Below, piece by piece: positions 42,958 to 51,806 of a stretch of DNA of 57,150 nt; the stretch's first letter is position 1, and every line of letters starts with the position of its first letter. The notes below the pieces were generated by a model, which had not been told where the DNA came from, searched no databases, and saw only the letters and a list, made by a program, of their open reading frames with translations. The stretch is taken from positions 1 through 57,150 of the forward strand of contig CALFLO010000099.1 in the NCBI GenBank assembly GCA_937880175.1. Direction: 5' to 3'. A program made the position numbers and the translations under genes. The DNA comes from an uncultured Gluconobacter sp. (GTDB taxonomy: Bacteria > Pseudomonadota > Alphaproteobacteria > Acetobacterales > Acetobacteraceae).

Positions 42958-45546
42958 TCAGGCCTCGTCGATCGGACGCTTGGGCAGCAGGGCCGGGACG
43001 AAGACCATCGTGCAAAGGAGCGTGCAGCCGAGGGACATCAGCAGCAGACGCCCCATGCTGGCCGTGCCCGGATGGCCCGAACGTGCCAGCGAGCCGAAGG
43101 CCGTGGCTGTCGTGAGCGCCGAGAACAGTACCGCGCGCGCCGTCGGCGAGGTCAGCGGACCCTTCACGCCTTCACGCCAGTTCATGACGAAATAGATGTT
43201 GAACGACACGCCCACACCCAGCAGCAGCGGCAGGGCGATGATGTTGGCGTAGTTCAGCGTCTCCGGCACGGTGACGACCAGAATGACCGTCAGCAGGGCG
43301 GACATCAGCAGTGGCGCCATGACGAGGGCCGCATCCAGCAGGCGGCGCAGGACGACCAGCAGGATGATGGCGATCATGATGAGCGCGCAGATCGCCGCGA
43401 CCGTGAAGGCATGGACGATCGTGTTGGCGCTCTCCGTGATTTCCATCGCGGGGCCGGCAACGTCCGGATTGACGGAGCGCAGTTCCTTGACGAAGCGGTG
43501 CAAGACCGGCGTTTCGGACATCTGGCCCTTGGGATGGATCGTCAGACGCGCACGGCCATCCGGGAGGACATAATCCTGACGGACATCCTGAGGGATGCTT
43601 TCCATCGTCACCGGCGTGGGCTGGAGCGCCGTGCGCAGCATTGACAGTTCGTCCGGCAGGAAGCGCGTCAGGGATGTGCTGGCCTGAAGCAGCGTGTTGT
43701 CCGGAGCTGTGGACAGCGTGTGCAGGGCCTGACGGATCTTTTCCAGCGGTGCGGGAAGCTGATCCTTCACGGCATCCAGCTTCTGCGCGGCCGTGACGGC
43801 AGCGGCGCGGATCGCGGCGGCATCGGGAGCGGGTTCAGGGCTGGCGACCGTGATGGTCGGCAGCAGGATGGAGGCCGTGTCCTCGATCATGGCCAGCTTG
43901 GTTTTCTGGTCATCGGGGACCAGCGCGCCAAGCCAGAGCACGTCATGCACGCTCGGCAGTTTTGAGAATTCGGCAGCCTGTTTCGCGGCTTCCGTCAGGT
44001 TCGGCGTCAGGACCTGTGCGCTGTAGGGCGTGGTGAGCGGATTGGCTTCCAGCAGGTGCAGGGCGCGCATGCCCTCGGTGTTGGGGTCCTTGGTGTGCAG
44101 CGGGTCCGCGTCGAACTTCAGGAGCGGCATGAGGGCGAGGCCCACGATTCCAAGCAGTGCGAAGATGCCGACGACCTTGCGACGCTTGTGGCGCAGGAAC
44201 GCGTCAGCGGGTGCCATGAAGGCGAAACCCGGTGTTCCACTGCCCAGCTTTGCCCGGAACACGAACAGCAGCGCGGGCAGCAGAGTCATGGTGCAGAAAA
44301 AGGCGATCAGCATGCCAAAGCCCGCGATCAGACCGAGCTGCGCCACGCCGATGAAGCTCGTGGGGTAGAATGCGAGGAAGCCCGCCGCCGTTGCGAGTGC
44401 CGCAACAAGGATCTGCGCGCCGCTTTCCTGACCCGTCAGGACGATGGCGTCATGCAGGGACGGGTGCGAGCCGTCCTCGTTGCGCTGTCCGCGCAGACGT
44501 ACCGTGTACTGGATGGCGAAATCGACCGCGATGCCGACGAACAGGATCGCGAAGGCCACCGAGATCAGGTTCAGCTCACCGACCGCCAGAGCCGCAAAGC
44601 CCGTCGTCAGCAGCAGACCGCTGATGAGGGTCAGCAGGATGGGAATGATGACGCGCGGAGAGTGAACCGCGAGAATCAGCCACACGGCAACCAGAACGAG
44701 CGAGATGATCAGACCCAGCACCATACCGTGGGCGACGGTGGAGAACTCCTCGTCCGACAGCTTTACCTCGCCGGTGATGATGCCCGTCGCCTGCTTCGTC
44801 TTCACGAATTCAAGGTTGTTGATCGCCTGACGCATGGCGGTCGTGGCGCCTTCGCCGGGCTGGAACGAGCTGTAATCGAGCTTCGGCTGCGTGACGACGA
44901 ATTCGTACTGCGAGCCCAGTTCCGCCAGCTTGCCGATCAGCAGGTTCTGCCAGGACATGTCCTGCGGATGGCCGTTTGCCGCTGCTGTCAGGGAATTGGC
45001 AAATCCGTCCAGTGCGCCGTTGAAGCCGCTGGGAATGCCCTGTCCGGCCTTGATGCCCTCGCCGATCAGGCCCAGTGCGCCGAACAGGCCACGGGCGGAC
45101 GGATCAGCGGCCAGCGTGCCGAGGAAGGGCTGTGCGGAGACGATCGAATCCAGCAGCGGTTCCAGATCCTTGGTGTCGAGGAACAGGAAGCCGTGGCTGT
45201 TATAGAAGGCGTTGTCGCCCGGCAGGCTGACGGTCTTGAAATGCGTGTGGTCCTGACCGAGTGTCGCCGCGAGCTGTCGTGCTGCGGCGCGGCCCTGTTC
45301 GGGGATGCGGCTGTCGATGATGGCGACGAGCTGGTTGCTGTCCTGCGGGAACAGGCGCGTCAGCTCCATGCTCCGCTTTTTCCACGGCAGGCTGTTAGCA
45401 AACATCTTGCTCGTGTCAGTGGTCACACTGATCCGCGTGACACTCAGGGCAACGCAGCCAGCACACAGCAGTGCGAACAGCGCCAGAACGATGGGCGCAC
45501 GACGCGCGCAGACGGCATTCAGCCGACCGGTCAGATCCGAAAACAT
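42958..45546 (-). CDS. hpnN: Hopanoid-associated RND transporter HpnN (MMPL family)
   Basis: This 862-residue inner membrane protein belongs to the MMPL/RND superfamily and matches HpnN, which carries hopanoids from the inner to the outer membrane. The first transmembrane helix is followed by the periplasmic opening SVTTDTSKMFANSLPWKKR, characteristic of HpnN. Two blocks of helices follow: LISVAFAILFVGIAVDFAIQY with the proton-relay aspartate in the first, and IIALPLLLGVGVSFNIYFVMNWREG (core LLLGVGVSFNIYFVMNW) in the second, where Asn takes the aspartate position. The ATG at 45546 has AAGGGTAGG upstream; the earlier in-frame ATG at 45633 would overlap the divergent gene. Hopanoids are abundant in acetic acid bacteria. 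No other hpn gene is in the window. Confidence 0.9.
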   Translation of the reverse strand: MFSDLTGRLNAVCARRAPIVLALFALLCAGCVALSVTRISVTTDTSKMFANSLPWKKRSMELTRLFPQDSNQLVAIIDSRIPEQGRAAARQLAATLGQDHTHFKTVSLPGDNAFYNSHGFLFLDTKDLEPLLDSIVSAQPFLGTLAADPSARGLFGALGLIGEGIKAGQGIPSGFNGALDGFANSLTAAANGHPQDMSWQNLLIGKLAELGSQYEFVVTQPKLDYSSFQPGEGATTAMRQAINNLEFVKTKQATGIITGEVKLSDEEFSTVAHGMVLGLIISLVLVAVWLILAVHSPRVIIPILLTLISGLLLTTGFAALAVGELNLISVAFAILFVGIAVDFAIQYTVRLRGQRNEDGSHPSLHDAIVLTGQESGAQILVAALATAAGFLAFYPTSFIGVAQLGLIAGFGMLIAFFCTMTLLPALLFVFRAKLGSGTPGFAFMAPADAFLRHKRRKVVGIFALLGIVGLALMPLLKFDADPLHTKDPNTEGMRALHLLEANPLTTPYSAQVLTPNLTEAAKQAAEFSKLPSVHDVLWLGALVPDDQKTKLAMIEDTASILLPTITVASPEPAPDAAAIRAAAVTAAQKLDAVKDQLPAPLEKIRQALHTLSTAPDNTLLQASTSLTRFLPDELSMLRTALQPTPVTMESIPQDVRQDYVLPDGRARLTIHPKGQMSETPVLHRFVKELRSVNPDVAGPAMEITESANTIVHAFTVAAICALIMIAIILLVVLRRLLDAALVMAPLLMSALLTVILVVTVPETLNYANIIALPLLLGVGVSFNIYFVMNWREGVKGPLTSPTARAVLFSALTTATAFGSLARSGHPGTASMGRLLLMSLGCTLLCTMVFVPALLPKRPIDEA

Positions 45547-45626
45547 GGGGCCTACCCTTAACAGAACGGGCAGCGTTTCCCTACCCCATCCTGACATTTC
45601 GGCGATCCTGAGGCAGAAGGAAAGCC

Positions 45627-46214
45627 ATGACATGGACTCTTCCCGGCCTCGCGACCTATGAAAGTGTGATTCGTAACAGTGTTTTCCGTGCTTCTGCGGC
45701 CCCCGTGGAAGACGAAGCCGCCGCCATGGCCTTCTTCCGCGAGGTCGCCGTTCTGGACGCGACCCATAACTGCTGGGCCTTCAGGACGGGCCAGCGTTTC
45801 CGCTGCAGCGACGACGGAGAGCCGGGCGGCACGGCGGGACGGCCGATTCTGTCTGCCATCGAGGGGCAGGATTTCGACAATGTCATGATCGTCGTCACGC
45901 GCTGGTATGGCGGCGTGCAGCTCGGGGCCGGGGGGCTGGTGCGGGCCTATGGTGGCGCGGCGTCGGCCTGCCTGCGCGAAGCGGAACGGATCGAGCGGAT
46001 CGAGACCGTGCCCCTGCGGTTTCACTGTCCGTTTTCCAGCTATGCCATGGTGGAATCGAAGATCGAGGGGTGGCGGGCCAGCCGGACGGAATGTGACTTC
46101 GATGGGGAAGGGGCCTGGATGACGCTGGCCGTACCCGTGGAAGAGGCCGATGCCATCACGGACTGGCTGCGGGATCTGACGCGGGGGCAGATGGACATCA
46201 CGCGCCCTGATTAA
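45627..46214 (+). CDS. IMPACT/YigZ (UPF0029) family protein
   Basis: This 195-residue cytosolic protein belongs to the YigZ/IMPACT family. The diagnostic segments are ATHNCWAFRTGQRFRCSDDGEPGGTAGRPIL (core DDGEPGGTAGRPIL, about 65-78) and VTRWYGGVQLGAGGLVRAYGGAA (core TRWYGGVQLGAGGL, about 92-105). A C-terminal ferredoxin-like YigZ domain follows (about 135-195). The family is related to the domain IV of translation factors and to the eukaryotic GCN2 inhibitor IMPACT; the bacterial role is unsettled. The ATG at 45627 is preceded by GGAAAG. The gene is divergent from hpnN with about 80 bp between the start codons, where both promoters must lie. Confidence 0.92.
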   Translation: MTWTLPGLATYESVIRNSVFRASAAPVEDEAAAMAFFREVAVLDATHNCWAFRTGQRFRCSDDGEPGGTAGRPILSAIEGQDFDNVMIVVTRWYGGVQLGAGGLVRAYGGAASACLREAERIERIETVPLRFHCPFSSYAMVESKIEGWRASRTECDFDGEGAWMTLAVPVEEADAITDWLRDLTRGQMDITRPD

Positions 46215-46249
46215 AACTATATAAAATAGTATAAATTATTTAAAACTAT
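46211..46249. repeat. Direct and inverted AT repeats before the AlgE-like gene
   Basis: TTAAAACTAT occurs twice in the same orientation, at 46211-46220 and 46240-46249. Between them ACTAT-ATAAA-ATAGT (46216-46230) is a 15-bp dyad. The block lies 64-102 bp before the ATG of the AlgE-like porin gene, the right place for an operator or an AT-rich UP element. No regulator is assigned. Confidence 0.45.
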
Positions 46250-46312
46250 GGAGATTGATGTTTTCTGATCTCTGAATAATGTTCTGCGAACCCCGTCTGG
46301 AGTTTTCAGGGC

Positions 46313-48007
46313 ATGTCGCGTCATCATTCATACCGGAGCCGGTCCCTTCTTGCCCTGATGGCGCTGGGAATGTGCACGCCCCGACTGTCCATGGCGGCTG
46401 AAACCACAGTCTCGGTGGCGTCTCCGGAAGCGCCTGCTGTGCCCCTCAAAACGGAAGAATGGATTCATGTTCCGTCTACGGAACGCCCGCCCATCCAGAA
46501 CTATCCGCATGCGGGTGTCGTAGGGCAGCCGCGCCGTGTCGTGGCCAGTCAGAACCATGCCCCTCAGGGGCGGCAGGGGCCGTGGGGGGCGTTCAGCTAC
46601 GGCAACGGCGAATCAGCCGGTTTCGGGCCGGTTGGGCGTTACGGTGTGGCGCCCTGGGCGGAAGACTGGAGCTTTCTGCGCGATAAGAGCCGTCGGGATG
46701 ATCCGTTCGATCCGCTCAAGTTCATTGCCCTGAACGACGCAAAAACGATCTGGCTTTCCTTCTCGGGCGAAACGCGTCTGCGCAACTGGTACGAGGAGAC
46801 GCCGTTTCTGGGAAAAAAGGGCGGCAGCAATTCCGGCCGTTTTGGCGTGCGGAACCTGTATGGTGCGGATCTGCATTTGGGTGAGCATGTCCGGCTGTTC
46901 GGGCAGCTCATCAACGCCGATGCCGGCGGCTGGAAAGGCTTCGGCTACAACACGACCTATCGCAAGCGGCTGGATCTTCAGCAGGCCTTCATCGAGTTCA
47001 AGGGCAAGCTGGCCGGTGCGCAGACTGGCTTCATGTTCGGCCGTCAGCAGTTCCTCGATGCGCCGTCTTATGTGCTGTACAACCGCGAAACACCCAACGT
47101 GCCGCTGTCGTGGAATGGTGGCCGCATTTATGCGATCTGGCCCAATATCCGGGTGGATGCGTTCGATTTCGTCCAGACGAAAACCGACGCGACCCTGATG
47201 TTCCACGACACGGAAGACTACAACACGCGCCTGTATGGCGGGGATATCACGGCCCTCGTGCCGCAGTTTTCGATCGGCGGCGAGACGGTCCATTCGTTCC
47301 TCGACATTTTCTATTACGGATACCGCTACGGCGGCAGCCTGTCGGTTGTGCCGCTCGCGTCCGGTTCTCTGAAGGGAACGTCTTCACGCGGGAATGTCGG
47401 TTTCCGCTGGTACGGGACCGCTGCGTCCTTCGAATATTCGTTTGGCGGCCTCTATCAGGACGGGACGTTCCAGAAATCCGGCAGCGCGAAGAAGAGCGAC
47501 GTGCAGGCCTATTCGGTCAATACGATCGTGGGATACCGCCATACACCGTCGCCCCTGCACCCGTTCATCGGTGTTCAGGCGGATCTGTATTCCGGCGGCG
47601 CGGACGGTGCGAACGGACCGGTTCAGACCTATATGGCGCCCTTCAATCCGCAGACGAACTATCTGGACACTACGACCTATATCCAGCCGTCCAACCTTGT
47701 CAGCCTGTCACCCGTCCTTAGCATCACGCCCTGGAAAGGTTTTGCGAGCATCCAGTTCAAAGTACCGTTCATGTGGCGGGAGAATGCGGATGGCGCGATC
47801 TGGAACTCGTCCGGCCCATACACATTCTCAAAAACCTATCACGGCGGCTATATCGGCGTGGTGCCGCAGGCGTCCCTCAAGCTCCAGCTTAACCGGCATT
47901 TGACCTGGCAGATCTATGGCGCGCGGTTCATGGCTTCGAACGGGCTGCATGCGGCAGGTGGCAAAAGTGGAAGCTATGCCCAGTCGAACGTCGTTTTCCG
48001 CTTTTGA
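46313..48007 (+). CDS. Alginate-export (AlgE) family outer membrane porin
   Basis: This 564-residue outer membrane protein has a signal peptide (to about SMA-AE, residue 29) and a Pro-rich N-terminal stretch of about 90 residues. The alginate export domain follows: WLSFSGETRLRNWYEE near 145-160, FGQLINADAGGW near 198-209, GAQTGFMFGRQQFLDAPSYVLYN (core FMFGRQQFLDAP) and a C-terminal strand ending NVVFRF. In Pseudomonas AlgE forms the alginate secretion channel, but the family name is applied broadly and nothing nearby resembles alginate synthesis. The gene may import or export another polymer or oxidised sugar. An AT-rich repeat block precedes it, and it is convergent, seven bases apart, with a glycosyltransferase gene. 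Confidence 0.88.
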   Translation: MSRHHSYRSRSLLALMALGMCTPRLSMAAETTVSVASPEAPAVPLKTEEWIHVPSTERPPIQNYPHAGVVGQPRRVVASQNHAPQGRQGPWGAFSYGNGESAGFGPVGRYGVAPWAEDWSFLRDKSRRDDPFDPLKFIALNDAKTIWLSFSGETRLRNWYEETPFLGKKGGSNSGRFGVRNLYGADLHLGEHVRLFGQLINADAGGWKGFGYNTTYRKRLDLQQAFIEFKGKLAGAQTGFMFGRQQFLDAPSYVLYNRETPNVPLSWNGGRIYAIWPNIRVDAFDFVQTKTDATLMFHDTEDYNTRLYGGDITALVPQFSIGGETVHSFLDIFYYGYRYGGSLSVVPLASGSLKGTSSRGNVGFRWYGTAASFEYSFGGLYQDGTFQKSGSAKKSDVQAYSVNTIVGYRHTPSPLHPFIGVQADLYSGGADGANGPVQTYMAPFNPQTNYLDTTTYIQPSNLVSLSPVLSITPWKGFASIQFKVPFMWRENADGAIWNSSGPYTFSKTYHGGYIGVVPQASLKLQLNRHLTWQIYGARFMASNGLHAAGGKSGSYAQSNVVFRF

Positions 48008-48013
48008 GGCGTT

Positions 48014-49990
48014 TCAGTTCAGGATCCCGGCAGCGTCCGAAGATGGCATGTCACCGCTATCCTGAAAGACCTCCGGCAGGACGGGGGACAGGGCGGCGAC
48101 AACGGCCTGTTCCGAAAACCGGGCTTTCAGAAGTCTGCGTCCCGCCGCGACCTGTTTCTGAGCCGTGGCGGGGTCCAGAAGCGCGATAATCCGCTCCACG
48201 AATTCGGAAGGTGTGCCAGCGATCGCGGCGCCCCAGATCGGGTCGGCCGCGTCCACCAGGCCTTCTGCTGCAATCGGACTCATGACGATGGGCAGGCCGA
48301 TCGCCCAGGATTCGAGCACCTTGCCCTTGATCCCGGCCCCGAAGCGGAGCGGCGCAACACAGACGGAAACACCGGCAAGGGCTGCCTCCAGATCCGCAAC
48401 GGCACCCACGATGTCCACGTCGTACGCTGCCAGCGTATGGACGGCATGGGGCATGGCACTCCCGATCAAACGGCAGCGGATGCCCGGAATGGCCTCGCGC
48501 AGACGGGGCATGATCGCCAGGACGAGCCATTTCGCAGCATCCAGATTGGGATCATGGGCGAAATGCCCCACGAAGGCGATGACGGGCGCTTCGGGAGGCT
48601 GGTGCGGGTGGGGGGAGACCGGTACGGCCCAGGGCACGACCTGGAGGTTGGCCGTGGGCACCGTCCGCGAGAGGCGATCCGCTTCGACGGGAGAGTGCGT
48701 GAGGACAAAATCCGCCAGCCAGGCACACATGTTTTCCCGAACTTCCAGACGGCTGGCGAAACGTTCGAGTTCAGGGCGGGATTCGATGGCTGCCTGACGG
48801 TGTAGACGCAGGGAGGCCAGATCGGCGACGCTCCAGATCATCGTTGCCGTGGGCGCGAAGGCCCGGGTCAGGGCGGAATAGCTTTCCGCGTTGTTAAGGC
48901 GATGCAGATAAACCACGTCAAGCCCGTCCCCGAGCTGCCTGAGCGCTTCTTCAGGACACGGAAAGACGGGTGGCATCAGGCATTCGATTCCCTGCTGCTC
49001 CAGCCGGATGCGGTCTTCTTCGCTGGGAGCGAGCCGGGAGGCCATGAAGCAGCAGCGGTAACCGAGGCTTCTGATAGTATGGATATGGGACAGGACTGCG
49101 ACCGAACCGGCATCCCGGTCCGGATCGGGAGCCCGGTCGTCGATGAACAGGGCGACAGGGCGGGGAGGTTTGCCCGTGGAATCGGCTCCGTCGGCGCCCG
49201 TGAGATGGAGGCGGCTTGCCTGCCGGGCCTCTGCCCGTTCACGCAGCGCTGTCAGTTCCGCGCTTTCGCGGAGCCTGAGTCGTTCGGCTTCGTCCACGAG
49301 GAATGACAGGGCCTCCGCCCGTGCGGAAGGGGAATCCAGCCCGCGCAGAATGCTGGCAAAATGCTCCTTCAGATCCACAGACAGGATGACGGTGCCCGGA
49401 ATCCTGAAGGGCGTGCCGAAACGCTCGTCTCCGTGCCGGAGTTCGACCACATGATCCGTCAGGGGATCAATGGGGGATGAAAAGGCATGGTGAAAGCCAT
49501 GGCGTCCCGTTCCAAGACCTGCATCGCGCAGATCCGCGCGGAAGCGGTTGGCGGCGATCCGTCCGGCGGGCTGCCCGTCCACCCAGACCGTCAGCCAGAC
49601 CGTCCGGTCGGGACTGGCCTGATCCCGGACCCAGCCTGCGACATGATAGCGGTCGGCAACATCGAACGCGCCCACAAGCGATGAGGGCAATGGCGGGATC
49701 CGGACGGGAGAGCCGGTCAGCGGGCGGCCTTCCCGCGCATCGATGAATTCGACCAGCGCGCCTTCGTGAGGCAGCGGGACCGCCCACGGTTTCTGGAAGG
49801 CGTAACGCCCGTGCCATTCCCCATCCTGCAGATCAGCCCTGAAACTGTCAGCATCGATTTCGTCTGCCAGATCGCCGTCAACAAGCACCTGAACGCGCAC
49901 CGGACAGTCCGGCAGGCTCGGTTCGACGGCCCACCCGGCAAACTGTTCGCGGTCGCAGATATCGACATACCCGACAAGAGAGACGGTCAA
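48014..49990 (-). CDS. Glycosyltransferase (GT4-like) with two tandem N-terminal domains
   Basis: This protein of about 658 residues has a C-terminal GT-B glycosyltransferase of the GT4 type (about 275-640): VVYLHRLNNAESY, VIAFVGHFAHDPNLDAAKWL, and the donor site APLRFGAGIKGKVLESWAIGLPIV (core RFGAGIKGKVLESWAIGLP, with the second Glu of the E-x7-E motif). The N-terminus is two copies of one domain (about 8-100 and 104-197). Each copy reads GY/GAFD..D, then GW, a strand with V/DG, FRADL and a final PVRIP/PFRIP. A charged coiled stretch (about 205-255) follows. The first codon is TTG, and no in-frame ATG or GTG lies near, so the start is tentative. It follows the Hint/AIDA-repeat gene by 20 bp in one transcript, so glycosylation of that protein is a reasonable hypothesis. 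Confidence 0.82.
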   Translation of the reverse strand: MTVSLVGYVDICDREQFAGWAVEPSLPDCPVRVQVLVDGDLADEIDADSFRADLQDGEWHGRYAFQKPWAVPLPHEGALVEFIDAREGRPLTGSPVRIPPLPSSLVGAFDVADRYHVAGWVRDQASPDRTVWLTVWVDGQPAGRIAANRFRADLRDAGLGTGRHGFHHAFSSPIDPLTDHVVELRHGDERFGTPFRIPGTVILSVDLKEHFASILRGLDSPSARAEALSFLVDEAERLRLRESAELTALRERAEARQASRLHLTGADGADSTGKPPRPVALFIDDRAPDPDRDAGSVAVLSHIHTIRSLGYRCCFMASRLAPSEEDRIRLEQQGIECLMPPVFPCPEEALRQLGDGLDVVYLHRLNNAESYSALTRAFAPTATMIWSVADLASLRLHRQAAIESRPELERFASRLEVRENMCAWLADFVLTHSPVEADRLSRTVPTANLQVVPWAVPVSPHPHQPPEAPVIAFVGHFAHDPNLDAAKWLVLAIMPRLREAIPGIRCRLIGSAMPHAVHTLAAYDVDIVGAVADLEAALAGVSVCVAPLRFGAGIKGKVLESWAIGLPIVMSPIAAEGLVDAADPIWGAAIAGTPSEFVERIIALLDPATAQKQVAAGRRLLKARFSEQAVVAALSPVLPEVFQDSGDMPSSDAAGILN

Positions 49991-50010
49991 AACGCAGAAT
50001 TTCCCGAGGT

Positions 50011-51612
50011 TCAGGCTGCCGTTCCGGTCAGGGACGTGTCGTCAGAGACCGGAGCAGAAAGGCAGAGGCGGCGATGGATGGCGTCCAGTTCGGCGCCGCC
50101 TTCAAGCCGGGGTGCGCAATACTGGGGAGGACGGTCCGACAGGTCGGGATAAAGGATGCGGTACTCTTCGGCATTGTGGAACATCCCGCGCGATCCGTCG
50201 TCGAGAAAGCTTTCTGACGGAGCGCCTTCTGCCAGCAGAAGATCATGGCTTTCAAGCTCGACATGAATGTAGCGGATCGTCTCCGGCCGTTCGATCTGAA
50301 GAATGGACCTGCCGTTTACGAGGTGAAGGGCCGGGACCAGAAAACCATCAATGAACATGGCGTGGAGGGGGGAAATCATCAGGTCGCGATGCGGCAGACC
50401 CTGTTCCAATGCCCCGGCCCGGATCAGGATGGGCAGGATGTCCCGGTTGCCATGGGCGAAGACGGGATCATAGGCGCGCCGTCCGATCCAGTGGACCGGC
50501 CGGACCTCTCCTCGCGCCGTCAGGACCGGATCGCCGATCTTCAGGTCTTCGACGGGCCTCTCCCCATCCGGGGTCGCAATCAGCGTTCCCGGACAGTAGC
50601 AGGGTGTGCCGAAGCCCATCTCGGTATAGTTTCCCGAAGCCGTCCGGGTGAAATAAAGCGGGGACGTGAAGTCCCCCTGAACGGGGATGTCCCGGACCAT
50701 CGTGGTTCCGGAGAAAACCTCCAGCCTCCCGGTCACGCCCCCTTTGTCGGGGATGACAACAGCACTCAGTGTCCCGCCCGTGTTGCTGATATCGGTGAAA
50801 ACGAGCGCTGCGGATGTCTGAACGGTAAGCGGGTCCAGCAGGGTGGCCCCGGAATCAAGCTGCAGGATCCCGCCACCGTTGACGGCGATGCCAGACAGGA
50901 CCGCGCCACTATGCGCAACGATCATCCCACCGTTTGCGACCGTGGCATCCCGCACGGTGCCGTCCACGACCAACCGACCATCGGACTGGACGGACACGTT
51001 TTCACTCGTGCCCTCCACGTCCTGTTCCGCCTGGAAATGAACGGTCTGATACCCCCAGGTGTCTATTCCGCTTCCAAGCATGAAGGCGCCGGATGATCCG
51101 TGCAGAACAGTCCCTGTTGCCGAGCCTCCTGCGGCAATCGTGGAGAGGCCGTCACCATTGACCTGAACGCCACTGACATACCCGCCGCTCTCGACCGTCT
51201 GATGTGCCTGGAGCTCATCAACGTAATAATAGCCACCACCTGCAAAACCGCTGATGGCGGTTCCCTGGACAGTCGTATCGAGAGCAATGCCACCGTTCTG
51301 GACGATCTGACTGGCAGGAGCATGCTCGTGTATGATGCTGCCATACGCCGTGTAGACTTCCGAGAGGATCGAGGTGTGACTCGCAACGCCTCCGGATTGC
51401 ACAATCTGGGTTCCCGTTGTGACAGGGGCCAGATCACCAGGGTTGTCGCGGTCCTCATACCCGTGCACGACTGTGTTTACGGCAGACCCGAGCACATATT
51501 CCGTCTGGCCGTTGAGGGTCAGTCCGGAGACCGTAGCGCCCGCAACAACAGTAATGGACCCATCATCTGCGGTTTCAGTGCCCGAGGAGGTCTGGATAAG
51601 GGGTGACGACAT
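50011..51612 (-). CDS. AIDA-like repeat protein with Hint (Hedgehog/intein) domain
   Basis: This 533-residue protein has an N-terminal repetitive half (about 15-320). It is made of Gly/Ser/Val-rich AIDA-type turns such as IVQSGGVASHTSI, IVQNGGIALDT and TVESGGYVSGVQV, which should fold as a beta helix. A Hint_2 domain follows (about 337-490). It opens at CYCPGTLIATPDGERPVEDL (Cys338, Cys340) and includes HRDLMISPLHAMFIDG and LVPALHLVNG. Hint domains cleave or splice their own backbone; in surface proteins they may release or attach the N-terminal part. There is no classical signal peptide, so export would need a type I or other route. The start at 51612 has GAGGAG eight bases upstream. The downstream gene is a glycosyltransferase. 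Confidence 0.85.
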   Translation of the reverse strand: MSSPLIQTSSGTETADDGSITVVAGATVSGLTLNGQTEYVLGSAVNTVVHGYEDRDNPGDLAPVTTGTQIVQSGGVASHTSILSEVYTAYGSIIHEHAPASQIVQNGGIALDTTVQGTAISGFAGGGYYYVDELQAHQTVESGGYVSGVQVNGDGLSTIAAGGSATGTVLHGSSGAFMLGSGIDTWGYQTVHFQAEQDVEGTSENVSVQSDGRLVVDGTVRDATVANGGMIVAHSGAVLSGIAVNGGGILQLDSGATLLDPLTVQTSAALVFTDISNTGGTLSAVVIPDKGGVTGRLEVFSGTTMVRDIPVQGDFTSPLYFTRTASGNYTEMGFGTPCYCPGTLIATPDGERPVEDLKIGDPVLTARGEVRPVHWIGRRAYDPVFAHGNRDILPILIRAGALEQGLPHRDLMISPLHAMFIDGFLVPALHLVNGRSILQIERPETIRYIHVELESHDLLLAEGAPSESFLDDGSRGMFHNAEEYRILYPDLSDRPPQYCAPRLEGGAELDAIHRRLCLSAPVSDDTSLTGTAA

Positions 51613-51806
51613 TGTGTGTACTCCTCGCGCGGGAAGAACAACGCACATGCCGCATCGGGAAGCGGTCGGGTGCCCCGGCGAATCAGGACTTCAAGAATAC
51701 TGGTCGTACACTCATAAACCTGCCGTTCTGGAATATGTTGCAAATAAATCGTTAAAAATTGTGGTGTAAGAATTAAAAAAACCGACAAACACCTATCATA
51801 TTACTA

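Noticed and set aside
44056..45561. Plus-strand open frame of 501 codons
   Set aside because: Antisense to hpnN; composition is dominated by Arg, Gln, Glu and His with no domain, so it is a shadow frame.
45547..45633. Longer start for hpnN
   Set aside because: The extension overlaps the start of the divergent IMPACT gene and removes the promoter space; the ATG at 45546 has a good ribosome binding site and matches the family start.
50011..51612. Intein inserted in a host protein
   Set aside because: The Hint domain is followed only by a short tail and not by a C-extein that completes another enzyme, so it is a Hint-type surface protein rather than a splicing intein.
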